In this document: positions 1-10,317 of the stretch, in pieces | Layout of the letters: every line of letters begins with the position of its first letter | Position numbering within the stretch: the stretch's first letter is position 1 | Assembly (NCBI GenBank): GCA_010093485.1 | Contig: MU001493.1 | Span: forward strand, 405,599-469,598 | Source: Karstenula rhodostoma CBS 690.94 | Taxonomy: Eukaryota > Ascomycota > Dothideomycetes > Pleosporales > Didymosphaeriaceae | Direction of reading: 5' to 3' | Length of the DNA: 64,000 bases | Notes under the pieces: model-generated | Told to the model about the DNA's origin: nothing | Seen by the model: only the letters and a program-made list of their open reading frames with translations | Databases searched by the model: none | Made by a program: the position numbers and the translations under genes

Positions 1-269
1 ATGCCTCGTCGCATGCTCCCACACGAACCTCTCCCAAATATGATACTTCGCGAGCTTCTGCAAGCCGCGGCAAAAGGCAGTACAGGAACTCTGTGGGGTG
101 CCAACACACAAAGATTTGCAAACAGCTCAAAAGCCATCTATTTTCCTCCTCCAGCTCAGGAGTCTGTTGGGCTGGGTACACATGTCGTCAGAGAAAGTAA
201 CGGGCAATTTCGGAATTTCGTTTACATCATGTGTTGTTATTTTTATTATTGCACACCATCATCACCCCT
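1..269. other. Gene-free edge with dispersed repeat copy
   Basis: No convincing coding region. Around 40-105 it carries a sequence (core GCCGCGGCAAAAGGCAG) that recurs in reverse orientation near 9095-9170 and, in part, near 23340-23400. It lies downstream of the stop codon of the leftmost gene. The open frames here have no recognisable protein features. Confidence 0.5.
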
Positions 270-2186
270 CTACGAGCAAACATCCAGCTTCGCAACACTA
301 GGGTCATGGTCACTGATCTGCGCAGCCTTGTCCACCCACGTATTAACATGCACGTGCTCGTACTGCGCGTGCTTCTTCAGCGAGTCGGAGACGAACATGT
401 GGTCGAGCTGCTGCGCCTGCATGTCGAAGAGATACGTGTAGCGCTCGACGGGCTTGATGCCGACGACAGCATCGAGGTCGTTGAGGCGCGAGATGTCGAC
501 GTAGCTCTTCATCGGGGCTACGGAGATGAACTCGTTGAAGTCGCCCGCTGTGATGACGCGCGCGTGCTTGTCCTGCGCGAAGATGCTCTGTAGCGCGTTA
601 GTTAGTCGTCGCGGGAAGAAGAAAAAAAAAACCCCGCGCAGACGAGTCGTGTGCATCCATCGACATACCTTGACGAAGTTTGCGGTAATCTCAGCCTGCG
701 CCTGGCGATCGTCGACGCCGCCGTTGACGGGCGGCCGCGCATCCCCCTGGATACTGCTGCTCCCGCCCTTGCTCCCAAAATGCACGTTGACGGTGAAGAA
801 GTTAGCCTCGCTCTTGCCCTTCTTGCCAAGGACCTCCCACTGCGCGACGAGGGGCTTGCGGCTGGCAGTCCACGCCTCGTTGGTAGGGTCGATGCGACCG
901 GGGTTGTACTTGAGGGTCGGGCCGGGCAGGACGGCGTTTGCGTCGAGGGAGCCGCCCGCGTGGGGCTTGTACAGGCGGACGAGCGAGGGCTTGTAGAAGT
1001 ACGCTGTGCGGATGTTGCCGCCTGGGGCGCCGCCGTCCTGGTCGTCTACGGGGTCCACGTCGGCGAAAGCGTACGTGGGACCGCCGATGCTGGCGATGGC
1101 CGCGGAGAGCGTGGACAGCGTGAGGTTGGCGGATACGACGGCGTCGTTGGTGGGGCCGTTGTCGTCCTGGACTTCCTGCAGGAAGATGAGGTCCGGGGAG
1201 CGGAGGTAGTCGACGATGTGGGCGGCGATGGCGGGCAGGTGTGTGCTGTTGGTGAAGAGGTTCTCGATGTTGTACGCGCCGAGGGTGAGGCCGCTGCACT
1301 TTCCGTTGGACTTGAGCTTCGTTGCCGACGGGAGCGCCGGCTTCTGGGATTTCTTGACCTTGATGGCGGTGGTGGGGAGGATGCGGTAGAAGCCGAAGGC
1401 CTGGGTGACGACGCCGGTGATTTCCTCGAGGTCGTCGCCGAGCTTGGTGGTGGAAGGGTTCGACGTGCCGTCAAGGGGCGATCCGATGATGATAGTCTCC
1501 GGGTTTGCGTCCTTGTCGTGCTGCGTCAAGCCATCGCGGCCGTTTCGTCCAGTGACCTTCCAGTTGCCGATGACCCACGTGTCGCCGTAGTTGTTGGGCT
1601 TGTTGACCGCAGTGGGCTTCCTCACCGTCACCAGCTCGCCGGACAAGCTCTCCCAAAAGTCCATGCCGTACTTCTTGGGCTCCAGAACAGGGTTTGCGAC
1701 CGAGATCAGGGAAACGTTGTTCGGCACCCCGAATACATCTCCGCCGTCGAGGCTGCTGAACTGCTCGGTCGGGGGACTGGTGGTGTCCTTTCCGATGACG
1801 AGGGCTTTCACCTTGTTCCCGGACGACAGCTTCTCCTCCAATGTCGGACTCGCGAGCTCAGTCAGGTAGACGTAGGCTTTGCTCGAGCGGTACTCCGACA
1901 CCTTGCCTCCAATCGAGATGGCATCTCCAACAGTGAGGTTGCTAGCCGTAGCAAACTTGGCGCCGAAGACATAGAGAGATTCCGAGGTCCTTGCATCGCG
2001 GTCCGGCTTGGTCGAGCGAATCCAGATACCATCGGGCCCCTTCGCAGTCACTACACCGGTGACGTTGGACACCGTCTGTCCGCTGTAAGGCGAAAGGAAC
2101 TTGTTGCCGTTGATTTCAGCGATGGTCAACGCAGAAGAGACAGCGACCGAAGCGGCGAGGCCAAGCAGGCGAAGGAGAGAAGCCAT
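270..2186 (-). CDS. Secreted endonuclease/exonuclease/phosphatase-family protein
   Basis: Probably a secreted EEP-fold nuclease or phosphodiesterase. I chose the ATG at 2186 because it opens with a classic signal peptide (MASLLRLLGLAASVAVSSA). The frame stays open 108 codons further upstream, but that stretch does not look like protein. Residues about 20-280 resemble the N-terminal OB/lamin-tail-like part of bacterial ExeM-type extracellular nucleases. From about residue 300 the EEP motifs appear in order: GAYNIENLF, LIFLQEVQ, NVHFGSKGG, AGDFNEF and the terminal SDHDP. An 81-nt intron (588-668, GTATGT..CTACAG with CTAAC branch sites) interrupts the last third. It is a multiple of three without a stop, so it reads through, but the translated intron includes a phenylalanine run that is clearly not protein. 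Spliced length is about 611 aa. The exact substrate is not deducible. Confidence 0.85.
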   Translation of the reverse strand: MASLLRLLGLAASVAVSSALTIAEINGNKFLSPYSGQTVSNVTGVVTAKGPDGIWIRSTKPDRDARTSESLYVFGAKFATASNLTVGDAISIGGKVSEYRSSKAYVYLTELASPTLEEKLSSGNKVKALVIGKDTTSPPTEQFSSLDGGDVFGVPNNVSLISVANPVLEPKKYGMDFWESLSGELVTVRKPTAVNKPNNYGDTWVIGNWKVTGRNGRDGLTQHDKDANPETIIIGSPLDGTSNPSTTKLGDDLEEITGVVTQAFGFYRILPTTAIKVKKSQKPALPSATKLKSNGKCSGLTLGAYNIENLFTNSTHLPAIAAHIVDYLRSPDLIFLQEVQDDNGPTNDAVVSANLTLSTLSAAIASIGGPTYAFADVDPVDDQDGGAPGGNIRTAYFYKPSLVRLYKPHAGGSLDANAVLPGPTLKYNPGRIDPTNEAWTASRKPLVAQWEVLGKKGKSEANFFTVNVHFGSKGGSSSIQGDARPPVNGGVDDRQAQAEITANFVKVCRWMHTTRLRGVFFFFFPRRLTNALQSIFAQDKHARVITAGDFNEFISVAPMKSYVDISRLNDLDAVVGIKPVERYTYLFDMQAQQLDHMFVSDSLKKHAQYEHVHVNTWVDKAAQISDHDPSVAKLDVCS

Positions 2187-2973
2187 CGTAGCGAGTCCGA
2201 TATGCTCTGCCCTTCCATCCCGGGGGCAAACCCTTGCTCTTATACTCCATGTTGGCCAGGTCGTGGCTGCGGGCCGGCGGCCACACTCGCTGGAATGATA
2301 GTGGGCGAGGGTACGATAGCTGGACGGCGGAGCTGCGCGAAATGTGCTTGGCAGAGTGTGGCGGAAGCGGAGGCTTGAGGGCGTGCAGCAGGTGGTTGGT
2401 TGTGGGAGGCACCGAGGGGCCAAGAGCTCTGCTGCATTAGGAAGGCGGGACTGGCATTGGACGGCGTCGGAGATGAGACGGCGATGGCCGTGGGGCTGGG
2501 AGGGCGACAACAGTACCTACCTACTCCAACGCGCGATCCGTCTACGCCTGCTACGCCTGCTACGCCAATTAACTGTACGGTAGTGTATAAGTTTCGATGC
2601 TTCTGGCTACATCTATTTCTGGCTGGCAACGTGGCCGCGAGCTTTGCGGCTACTGGCAGCGCCCGCACAACAACCCCGAGTGCATGCGAAAGCTGAACAG
2701 CCAGAGTATTGTCACGCTTATAAAGTATAAAACTCCCCTTTTCGTTGAGAGTGAAGTGGAGACTCGGAAGGTACCGGGTCCTTCCCACACACACACGCAA
2801 CCGGTATAGCCGTTGATAACAAACCAAACGATAGAAACCAGCAAAAATGAAAACCCCTGTGCATCACGAATGATGCAGTACGTCCTCAATGCCTCGAAAC
2901 CGCTTCTCTGAACAACCCATGCTGATGACTCTCCAGACGCCCGCTCCGCATCGCTAGGGACACTGTAGCGGCG
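2187..2973. other. Intergenic region
   Basis: This is the promoter side of the nuclease gene and the 3' side of the coiled-coil gene. Short open frames on both strands overlap one another and show no protein-like composition. I see no RNA gene or strong repeat. Confidence 0.5.
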
Positions 2974-4576
2974 TTAATACTCCCAATTCTCTTCTGGATG
3001 ACGGAATTCTGAGCCATCGGGGTCTGTCTTGCTCACTTTATTTATAGCATGAGGTACTGTATCTCCATCGCTTTCTTCCTTGGTGTGATATTTGTTGGAC
3101 AGAGCCTGTCCTAGTTCGTGTAAGTCAGCTGCTCTACAAGGATCGTTGATCATTCCAAACAGCAGACGCGGGGAGTCCACCCAAGCAGCATTTTCACGGC
3201 GTCTAGAATAATATACTGATACTTACCGAAGAACACCATTTCGGCTTTGAGATTATTGATATCGTCTCTGACATTGTCTATGAGACTAGCGACATCGTCT
3301 CTGGGATCGTCTGTGAGACTATCGATATAGTCTCTGAGATCGTCTCTGACATTGTCGCCGGTATCATTGATATCGCCCATGAGATTACAAGCAACCTGCG
3401 CTCCAGCAACCTGCACTTCAGCAACCTGCGCTTCAGCAGTCTGCTTTCCAACAGCCTGTCCTAGTTCGTGTAAGTCAGCTGCTCTACAAGAATTGTTGAT
3501 CATTCCAATCAGCAGACGCGGTGAGTCTACCTAAGTAGCACTTCTGGGGCATCTGGAATGATATGCTGAGACTTACGGAAGAACTTGATATCGTCTCTGA
3601 GATTAAAAGCAAACTGCGCTCCAGTAGCCTGTTCTGCAGCGGCCCGTTCTGCAGCAGCCTGTTCTTCAGCAGCCTGTTCTGCAGCGGCCTGTTCTGCAGC
3701 GGCTCGTTCTGCAGCAGCCCGTTCCGCAGCAGCCTGTTCTTCAGCAGCCTGCGCTTGAAAAATGTGCCTTTCAAGCTCCCAGCATATTTGAAGCTCGGTG
3801 CATAGCTCCTCGTTAGGCTTGATTACCTCCGTTATGAAGGCATTTTCAAGCGTACTTAGCGGCTCGTCGATCCTGATGTTGGCCACTCTAACACAAAGAA
3901 GACCACATAGAAGCTTTTGGAGATGTGCGAAAAGCTTCTTGGCAACGGGCTCTAACTTGAGGCGACTCACACGCATAACATCCTGACGAAACTTCTGCTC
4001 TGCCCGGTAGTAGTTGCGGGATCCATTGGCGTTTGCGGGGTACATATACCGGAACTGCACTTCGCATCGCTTTATCGCTTCCGCGATTTTATATTCGTTC
4101 TGGAAATAGCGCAAGAGAAGTTCTGGGCGATCTGCCAGCTGGTAGATGTGTCCCATATCCATTGGCCTGGCGAAACGAACAGGCACGTGCTTCTCGCACA
4201 TATTTGCCAAGCGCCTGAATTCCTTCTCCCGCCAACTGATCTCTGCTGCCAAGCTTTCTTCTTCGATATCGATTCGTTGGGCTTCGTAAAGAGTGCGTTG
4301 TTTGTCAATTTCGGACCACTCATCGTATACACGCAAAGGGGGGGTCTTTTGAGGAGTCGCGTATGTTTCGACCCAGGTAAATCGAGAGTCCACGACAACG
4401 GATCCTGAGGAGTCAAGTCGAATACGGGGTAGCGCCTTTTGGAAAGGAGGTTTCGATTTGGTGGTTACACCCTCCGCCGCAGGTGGGCCATCATGTAGAA
4501 CGCTTTCGGGCAGTGGCTCTGAAGAGGGACCGCAGTATAGCTCGTTGCTGCGATTGTTGTCGGCGGCGGAAGACAT
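2974..4576 (-). CDS. Unrecognised coiled-coil protein, three exons
   Basis: Function unknown. My model is exon 1 4576-3577, exon 2 3481-3227 and exon 3 3131-2974, with donors GTAAGT in both introns and acceptors TAGAG. Exon lengths (1000, 255, 158) sum to 471 codons, so the frame closes; the protein is 470 aa. The start ATG at 4576 (MSSAADNN) has A at -3. The frame is open upstream to 4798, but that part looks like leader. The N-terminal third is polar. The middle (residues about 90-300) is helical and basic with no motif I know. Near the end of exon 1 lies an Ala/Glu/Gln-rich coiled coil built from AAAE(R/Q) repeats. Exon 2 is symmetric (phase 1-1) and is a diverged copy of the adjoining exon ends, part of a 350-bp tandem duplication. 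The acceptor is inferred: cutting at the preceding TAG would give a stop codon. Splice sites need transcript support. Confidence 0.6.
3103..3590. repeat. Tandem exon-intron duplication, 350-bp offset
   Basis: The block about 3103-3232 matches the block about 3453-3582 at a constant offset of 350 bp. Each copy contains, on the minus strand, a donor (TTCGGTAAGT or TTCCGTAAGT), a whole intron of about 95 nt, the acceptor and the following exon start (ADLHELGQA). Intron and exon parts are both conserved, with scattered substitutions. This shows duplication at the DNA level within the gene, not two independent introns. Confidence 0.85.
3625..3750. repeat. In-frame trinucleotide-rich coding repeat
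   Basis: Alternating GCAGC(A/G)GCC(T/C)GTTC(T/C) units encode the AAAEQ/AAAER heptad-like repeat of the gene on the minus strand. Expansion of this tract would lengthen the coiled coil without a frameshift. Confidence 0.7.
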
Positions 4577-5816
4577 TGTCGGCGATGCGGGCGATCGGAA
4601 GAGAAAGAATAGATGAAATTCGGTGTAGGTAGAACGGAGAAGGGAAGAGATTGTGGCCAGATAAAGCAGCGGGAGGTAACCATACGCTTGAACGTCGAAC
4701 TTGCCGTCCACCTTCACCGTTCCTTCCCTGCGCGGACCTAAAGGTGTAGCGTTGGCGCTAGGCTCACACCCAGCTACTTGTCTGGTATTTGCAGCCATCG
4801 AAACCTTGCTAGCTAGTCGAACTTTGGACGATGTCTACATATGCTGTGCAATGAAAAGAAGCAGTAAGAGGTTAATAGATAGTGGGCGCTGCAGTACTCA
4901 GATACAATCAGCCCACGTGTTGCCTACACGGAAGTAATACCCTGCACTCTGAACTTTTCCCTGGCTCGAGATCGTGTCTCAACTGAGGCCACAGCTATTG
5001 ACCAGAAACAAGGCGGGACTCTGCCTTCGAAGGTTATAATGCTTGCCGACGCAGCCTCTTGTCACACTTTCCGCATTATCATTTCGGAAGGCCAAAGGAT
5101 CGAACGACGCAACCACAATTTACTCTGGGTGTGAATGAGGCTCCCTTAGAACTTGTTGGTGATGGCGTTTACCGCCACGTTAGATGCTTGTCCATGGTGC
5201 CTTGTGTCGACATAGTACCGTTGCCTGCTACGGCTCTGTAAGCCGAAAGGGTGTAGATGACCTGTCACACTATTTGAACCGGATCCAGATATCTTATCAA
5301 GAAGTCCGAGTCGCAGGCCTCACATACATGCTTGATGCGCAGCCGAAGTGTACGTGTTGGGACCACGCTAGGCTAATTAAAGTTTTATCACCTTCTCCGT
5401 TCAACACGGACAACCCTCCTTCATCATCCTAGATGGACCCCCAAACACCGGCCCCATCTCGTATTTTTTGACTGATTGTCTCACCCCGTCCACATGGCCC
5501 AGGGTACGGAGAGGGTCACATTTCCAATGATGTGAGGTTCGGGTGCTGACAGGGGGCATCCGGCAGAGTTACCATAGGTAACCATCGTGGTGGGTTCGTA
5601 CACGAGGCCACACGAGGCAATATATTAACCGTCAGCCAATATCATCGTGGCGTTCGGCACTGCTGCATTGGTCTTACAAACCGTGATGCATGCGTGTCCT
5701 GTGAGAAGATAGAGGATGGATGTCCACATTCGGGCTTCGGGCATCATGTGAGTAGTCTATATACGTATCTATCTCTCAAGTGCTCCACGTACGCTTTTTA
5801 GACTTTTCAACTACAT
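4577..5816. other. Intergenic region between divergent genes
   Basis: About 1.2 kb separating the 5' ends of the coiled-coil gene (-) and the FAD oxidase gene (+), so it should hold both promoters. No long credible ORF, RNA gene or clear repeat was seen. The sequence just before the oxidase (5755-5815) has short AT-rich stretches but no unambiguous TATA box. Confidence 0.5.
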
Positions 5817-7882
5817 ATGGCTCACCTCTGTATACTCGCGTTCCTCGTGAGCATTGTGCTCGCCGCCAACTTCAACTTTGAGAGTAAGCAGCTTACAGAG
5901 TCAGAAACGGTTCCATTCCCAGCTATCCGTTTTGGTGATGCTTCACAACCTTCCCCACAGGAAGAATGCCGATATAGCCCGGAAGATGACGATTGGCCGA
6001 GCGATGCAGAATGGCAGCGCTTCAATGCAACCCTTGGTGGTGTGCTGCTCAAACCGCAGCCTTTAGCAATATCATGCTACGCTGGACCAGAACACGATGC
6101 AACCAGATGTGCGGCATTGCAAAGTGGCTGGAAGGACATGGCCCAGCAGTAAGTTCACCTAACCATGCCAGAGAACAAGGAAGGCTGATCAAGTCAGCGC
6201 AAACCATCCCGTTAGTGTTATGTCGCAGTGGTCTTCGGGTATGACTTGCGTGCCAACGAAAAATCCCAGTTCGACATGTGTTCAGGGCGGGTTCCCGGTA
6301 TACACTGTAAATGCAACAACCGTACGCCATGTGCAGATGGCAGTCAACTTTGCGCGCAACAAAAACATCCGGCTTGTCATCAAGTATGCTGCTTTCGCTG
6401 CACCTCGAGCGTTTTTTATGGTGAACTAACAATTTGCTAGGAATTCAGGCCACAACTTCAATGGTAACAACATCGGCGGCAATGCACTCTCAATCTGGGT
6501 GCATAACCTACGAGGCTTGACATACAACCCCGACTTTGTAACGCCAGACTACACCGGACGCGCAGTAGCAATGGCCGGTGGTACAAGGGCAACAGACGTG
6601 AGCACTGCTTCGAGGATCTACAATACAACTATCTTGAATGCAGGCGGTGCCGACGTCGCAGTCCCAGGCGGGTACTTCCAAGGTGCCGGCCATAGTTCAT
6701 ATGCGAGCTTCTATGGTCTCGCAGCGGACCACGTATTACAAATCAGAGCAGTCATTTCTGATGGAAGGTTTGTCGTCGCAGATGCACAAACAAACCCGGA
6801 TCTTTTCTGGGCTTTCAGGGGAGGAGGTGGAGGTGCGTGACCCCCTTGATCTTTGGACAACGTAATGCTCACGGATTTCAACAGGTACATTTGGAGTCGT
6901 GACCTCCATTGTAGTTCGTGCATTTCCTCTCACACCAATTGCCAGTACCAGTATCACGTTCTCAACCATTTCCCGACCCGGGCTACCAGGAGTGTCGAAT
7001 GAATCCTTCTGGGCTGGTATCAAGGAGTACTTGAATTTTTCGACACCACTATGCGACAACAAAGGCTTTGCGTATAACTTTATCAAACATGCCTCAAACT
7101 CCGGCGCCACAGGACTGACGTTCACGTCATCGCTATCTCTGCCGAATCGTACACTCGCTGAACTGCGGAGTTTCACAAAGCCTTTCCTGCAAAAATTGAA
7201 TAAAGTCGGCATCCCAATCTCCATACCGACGATGCGAACCATAGATGTGCCAGATATGCAGGATCAGCCCAATCTCGCGAGACGTGCGCTCGGTGATGTG
7301 GTCGGCAACACCCTCATAGCCTCACGACTTTTCCAACGCTACAATTACGCTGATGACCCTTCCATCTCTTCGATGCACGCTGCTATACGCTCCACTGTTG
7401 AAGAAGGCGGCTACGATATCCACGGCCAGGTCATGAGCCCCATGTTGTCCGTTTCTGGCAATCCCAACAACGCCGTGCTTCCAGCGTTCAGAACAGCCAT
7501 CATGCACACACAAGCCTACGAGCCTAACGCATGGTGGGATGGCACTATTGTTGTAGAGACGTTCGAGGCCCAGGCCAAGCGGCATGATAGACTGCAGTTG
7601 TACATGCAGCGATGGAGGGATATCACGCCGGGTGGCGGAGCGTATATGAACGAGGGAGATATGCAGGATCCGGAGTGGAAAGATACATTTTATGGAAGCC
7701 ATTATGAGAATCTGCTTGAAGTAAAGAAGAAGTGGGATCCGGAGGGGGTGTTTTGGGTCATCTCGGGGGTTGGAAGTGATGAGTGGGAGGTGAGAGGAAG
7801 TAGTGGAGGTGGGCGGGAGGGTTTGTACACGCAAGACGGGAAGCTTTGCAGAACCCGGGATTTAGGTGAGGATAGGAAGTAA
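5817..7882 (+). CDS. Secreted FAD-linked oxidase (VAO/BBE family)
   Basis: Four exons: 5817-6148, 6198-6383, 6441-6832 and 6885-7882, joined by introns of 49, 57 and 52 nt with GT..AG ends. The spliced frame gives 635 aa. The protein starts with a signal peptide (MAHLCILAFLVSIVLA). An FAD_binding_4/PCMH domain follows: NATTVRHVQMAVNFAR, then NSGHNFNG, the GG..TDV and VPGGYFQGAGHS loops and DLFWAFRGGGGG, all typical of vanillyl-alcohol-oxidase relatives. The C-terminal BBE motif is GGAYMNEGDMQDPEW with a downstream WDPEG. The closest well-known fungal type is the isoamyl alcohol oxidase/6-hydroxynicotine oxidase-like group, often secreted or in secondary-metabolite clusters. No biosynthetic backbone gene lies nearby, so I infer an extracellular oxidase of unknown alcohol, sugar or alkaloid substrate. 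The histidine in SGHNF is the likely flavin-linking residue, by family analogy. Confidence 0.88.
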
Positions 7883-8134
7883 GAGGCGACCGAGGGCTAA
7901 GAGTGAGAGATAGGCTGAGAGCAATGAGGTTATGTGGGAAGGAGCAATCACGTGCACGTGACTGCCTCTTTTAATTGTTCATCGACTTCACCTCGTCGTC
8001 GAGTCCCTCGAGAGCAACAATATCCTTCCTCAAAGTCGTAAAACGGAAGTCTCCACTCTTAGCACCACACTCTACAATCTTTGCCACCAAACTCCAGAAC
8101 AGCAAACTACCCAACCCAGCCGCGACAACTTCCT

Positions 8135-8183
8135 GTAAGTCCACTTCAACCTACCACACCACACATTCAACTCACCCCAACAG
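8135..8183 (+). other. Probable 5'-UTR intron
   Basis: A GTAAGT donor at 8135 and a CCCCAACAG acceptor ending at 8183 sit just upstream of the ATG at 8200. Removing this 49-nt segment leaves a short leader. The open frame that runs through it from 7975 would therefore not be the natural N-terminus. Confidence 0.5.
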
Positions 8184-8199
8184 CCTCTCTCCAGCAGCA

Positions 8200-8709
8200 A
8201 TGGCCACCAACAACACCAACAACACCCAAAACACCACCCACTACACCTCCAACGAGGCCGCCGACCTAGGTCAAGAGCGCTACGACCAAGACACCGCCGC
8301 CGTCGGCGACCGCGACGACGCGCTCTACGCCGCGGGCCCCGTCCTCGTCCGCCAAGGCCGCGCCCCCGCCGGCATGGAGCAGCAGGTCTTCGCGTGGTCG
8401 ACGTTCCAGTACGAGACCAGCGAGCGCGATGGCCGTGAGGAGCTCAAGGGCGACCTACACGGTGGGCAGCTGCATCGGCAGAATCGCGCGGCGCGGGGCG
8501 AGCCTACGGGTCCGCCGCCCCCGAGGGAGCCGCGTGGAGGCAGGGGTGGAAGGGGCGGACGGGGTGGAGCGATGGGCGGTGGGCAGCAGGGGAATGTGGG
8601 GTTGGAGTTGGTGTGTGGGAGGAAGGTCGATGATAACACGCCGAAGTTGGCGAAGGGGAGGCCTGAGGAGCTGGATGAGGATTTGTTCTGGGACAAGCCG
8701 ATTTGCTGA
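8200..8709 (+). CDS. Small RGG-rich hypothetical protein
   Basis: A 169-aa protein of unknown function. The start at 8200 (MATNNTNN) was chosen because the upstream part of the same frame spans a likely 5'-UTR intron. The N-terminus is Asn/Thr-rich. The middle is acidic and basic mixed (LGQERYDQDTAAVGDRDD). Around residues 105-130 there is an RGG box with several successive RGG triplets, followed by a Gly/Gln-rich stretch. The tail is a conserved-looking acidic end (ELDEDLFWDKPIC). RGG boxes commonly bind RNA or are arginine-methylated, so an RNA-associated role is an inference only. GC rises sharply across the coding part compared with the leader. Confidence 0.65.
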   Translation: MATNNTNNTQNTTHYTSNEAADLGQERYDQDTAAVGDRDDALYAAGPVLVRQGRAPAGMEQQVFAWSTFQYETSERDGREELKGDLHGGQLHRQNRAARGEPTGPPPPREPRGGRGGRGGRGGAMGGGQQGNVGLELVCGRKVDDNTPKLAKGRPEELDEDLFWDKPIC

Positions 8710-9367
8710 GGGGAGAGTGGTATGCTGGGTCATCAGGATTGGAGAACATTTCAACTCGGCAGGGTCGATGGAATGAACCTCTGCTTCAAGAGAGCAGCGG
8801 CTAGTGGCCACTGGCAAAGGAAGATGCGAGTGGATCTGGGATATGCTTGCTTCGACATTTCGCATGGGAACGTTCACTACACTCACAAATGTAGCTCGAA
8901 TGGACGTCATGATCCGTGAAACAAGTCATTTGAATTTCACACGTGATGTTACACATTACACTTGTGGTAGAAGAAGCTATTGTACAGTTGACGTCGCACG
9001 AGATAACAAATATAGCCAAGGCCAAGTGCAAAGTGAAACGAGTCATCCTGAGAAGTCTCAATCTATGATGACGTCGCAAAGGCGAAGCTGCTAGCCAAGC
9101 GCGCCAGGACTACCTCACCGAGTTCCTGAACTGCCTTTTGCCGCGGCTTGGAAAAGCGCGCGAAGAGTCAACAACCGGTAGTACAGGGGATCCTAGGGAA
9201 ATTTGTATGACGATGTGGTAGCGGAAAACGTACGAGCTTTTGATGTATCCTGGGACAAGTCGGAGGAATGATTTGCTTCAAAAGACTGGGTGTAAAACTT
9301 TATCTTGTCATTAGAAAAGGGTGGTTGAGGAGTGAGAGGAACGTACCTGGTCAACACGAGTTTTTAC
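8710..9367. other. Intergenic region with dispersed repeat copy
   Basis: No credible gene. Around 9095-9170 there is an inverted copy of the sequence found at 40-105 (shared core CTGCCTTTTGCCGCGGCTTG on this strand). This is the gap between the 3' ends of the RGG-rich gene (+) and the 2EXR gene (-). Confidence 0.5.
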
Positions 9368-10317
9368 TCAAAGCCCATGGTCGTACACGTCCTGTAGCCA
9401 GGCAATCCAGCTCTCTAGATTCAGGTTCTCGGTGGCGTCGTCCTTGTCCGCAAACCCGTCCTTCGCCCGGTGTCTGAAGTCGTCGACCTTGAAGACCTTT
9501 TCGGCAGGGAAAACCCGTAGATTCAGAGTGTTTCGGCCACGCTGCTTGATCTCGAGCTCATGAAGCCCGCCGTGGAGCTGAGCTCGACGGTCGAACAGCC
9601 GAGAATGCTTCCCTTCATCACCAACCCCGAACCCGGGGGGCGAGAAGTGGTATTCTGTGAGACCACGAATGGCGCGTTTAAGCAGGAGACCACCCTCCAC
9701 GAGTTTCTTTGGAGCTATCTTCGATTTTCCGAAGTAGCCGAATCCCGGTAGATAGAAGTGGATCTTCATGTTTGGTGATCGCTCAGCAGCAACAAGCATC
9801 TTAACGAAAGTGTCCGAATGGCTCATCAACCACATTGATGTGTCGAACTTGACTTTGGAAACTCCGTAAATTCCGTCGAAAATGAACGTACAGTTCCAGT
9901 GGGTCTTGGTGTTGTTGGCCTTGTCGTAAAACCTAATGAACTGCCGAACAGAACTCTGCATGGCGCCTCTGCTGTTGCTGAAACGAACAACATTGTCGAG
10001 GATGTACTCCATGTACTGTGTCTCAGTGCGCATTGCCTGCATACGGACGCCAATCTGTTGAAGTTGATACGTGAAGCGGATGCCAACGTCGTGGCTGTGA
10101 ATTGGTGGTTCTGCACACTCTTGACCATCTCGAGCTCGACCTCGCTTGTCAGCGCGTACTCGTAGATGCGATTGCGTAGCTCAGGCGGCAATCGTAGGAA
10201 AGGCGTGGCCTGGGAGACAGTGACCGGCGGCGGCACTGTATGCGCTGTGGCAGATGTTGATGGCGATTGAGCATCCGCTTTGAGCGGGGACGGCGCGCTG
10301 GACTTTCTCTCGCTCAT
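9368..10317 (-). pseudogene. 2EXR/F-box-like protein gene with apparent one-base frameshift
   Basis: The N-terminal part (from ATG 10317, MSERKSSAP) has the motif FLRLPPELRNRIYEYAL that defines the fungal 2EXR/F-box-like family. It runs in one frame to SRINFNRLASVCRQ. The remainder (MRTETQYMEYILDNVVRF onward, to the stop at 9368) lies in a second frame that overlaps by a single A near 10034. The family normally continues VCRQ(I/M)R.ET without interruption, so the two frames join exactly at the conserved motif. The span is 950 nt, one short of a multiple of three. No intron with usable GT/AG ends fits the junction. Either the gene carries a recent one-base deletion or the assembly lost one base of a CAAA context. 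The C-terminal half is about 224 aa with no further recognised domain. Intact members are usually 250-350 aa. Confidence 0.7.

Noticed and set aside
651..2378. 575-aa plus-strand open frame opposite the nuclease gene
   Set aside because: It is antisense to a well-supported gene with a signal peptide and EEP motifs. Its Val/Gly/Arg/Glu-rich composition is typical of shadow frames in GC-rich genes.
3527..4798. N-terminal extension of the coiled-coil gene starting at 4798
   Set aside because: The extra 74 residues look like leader sequence, and the ATG at 4576 has the better initiation context.
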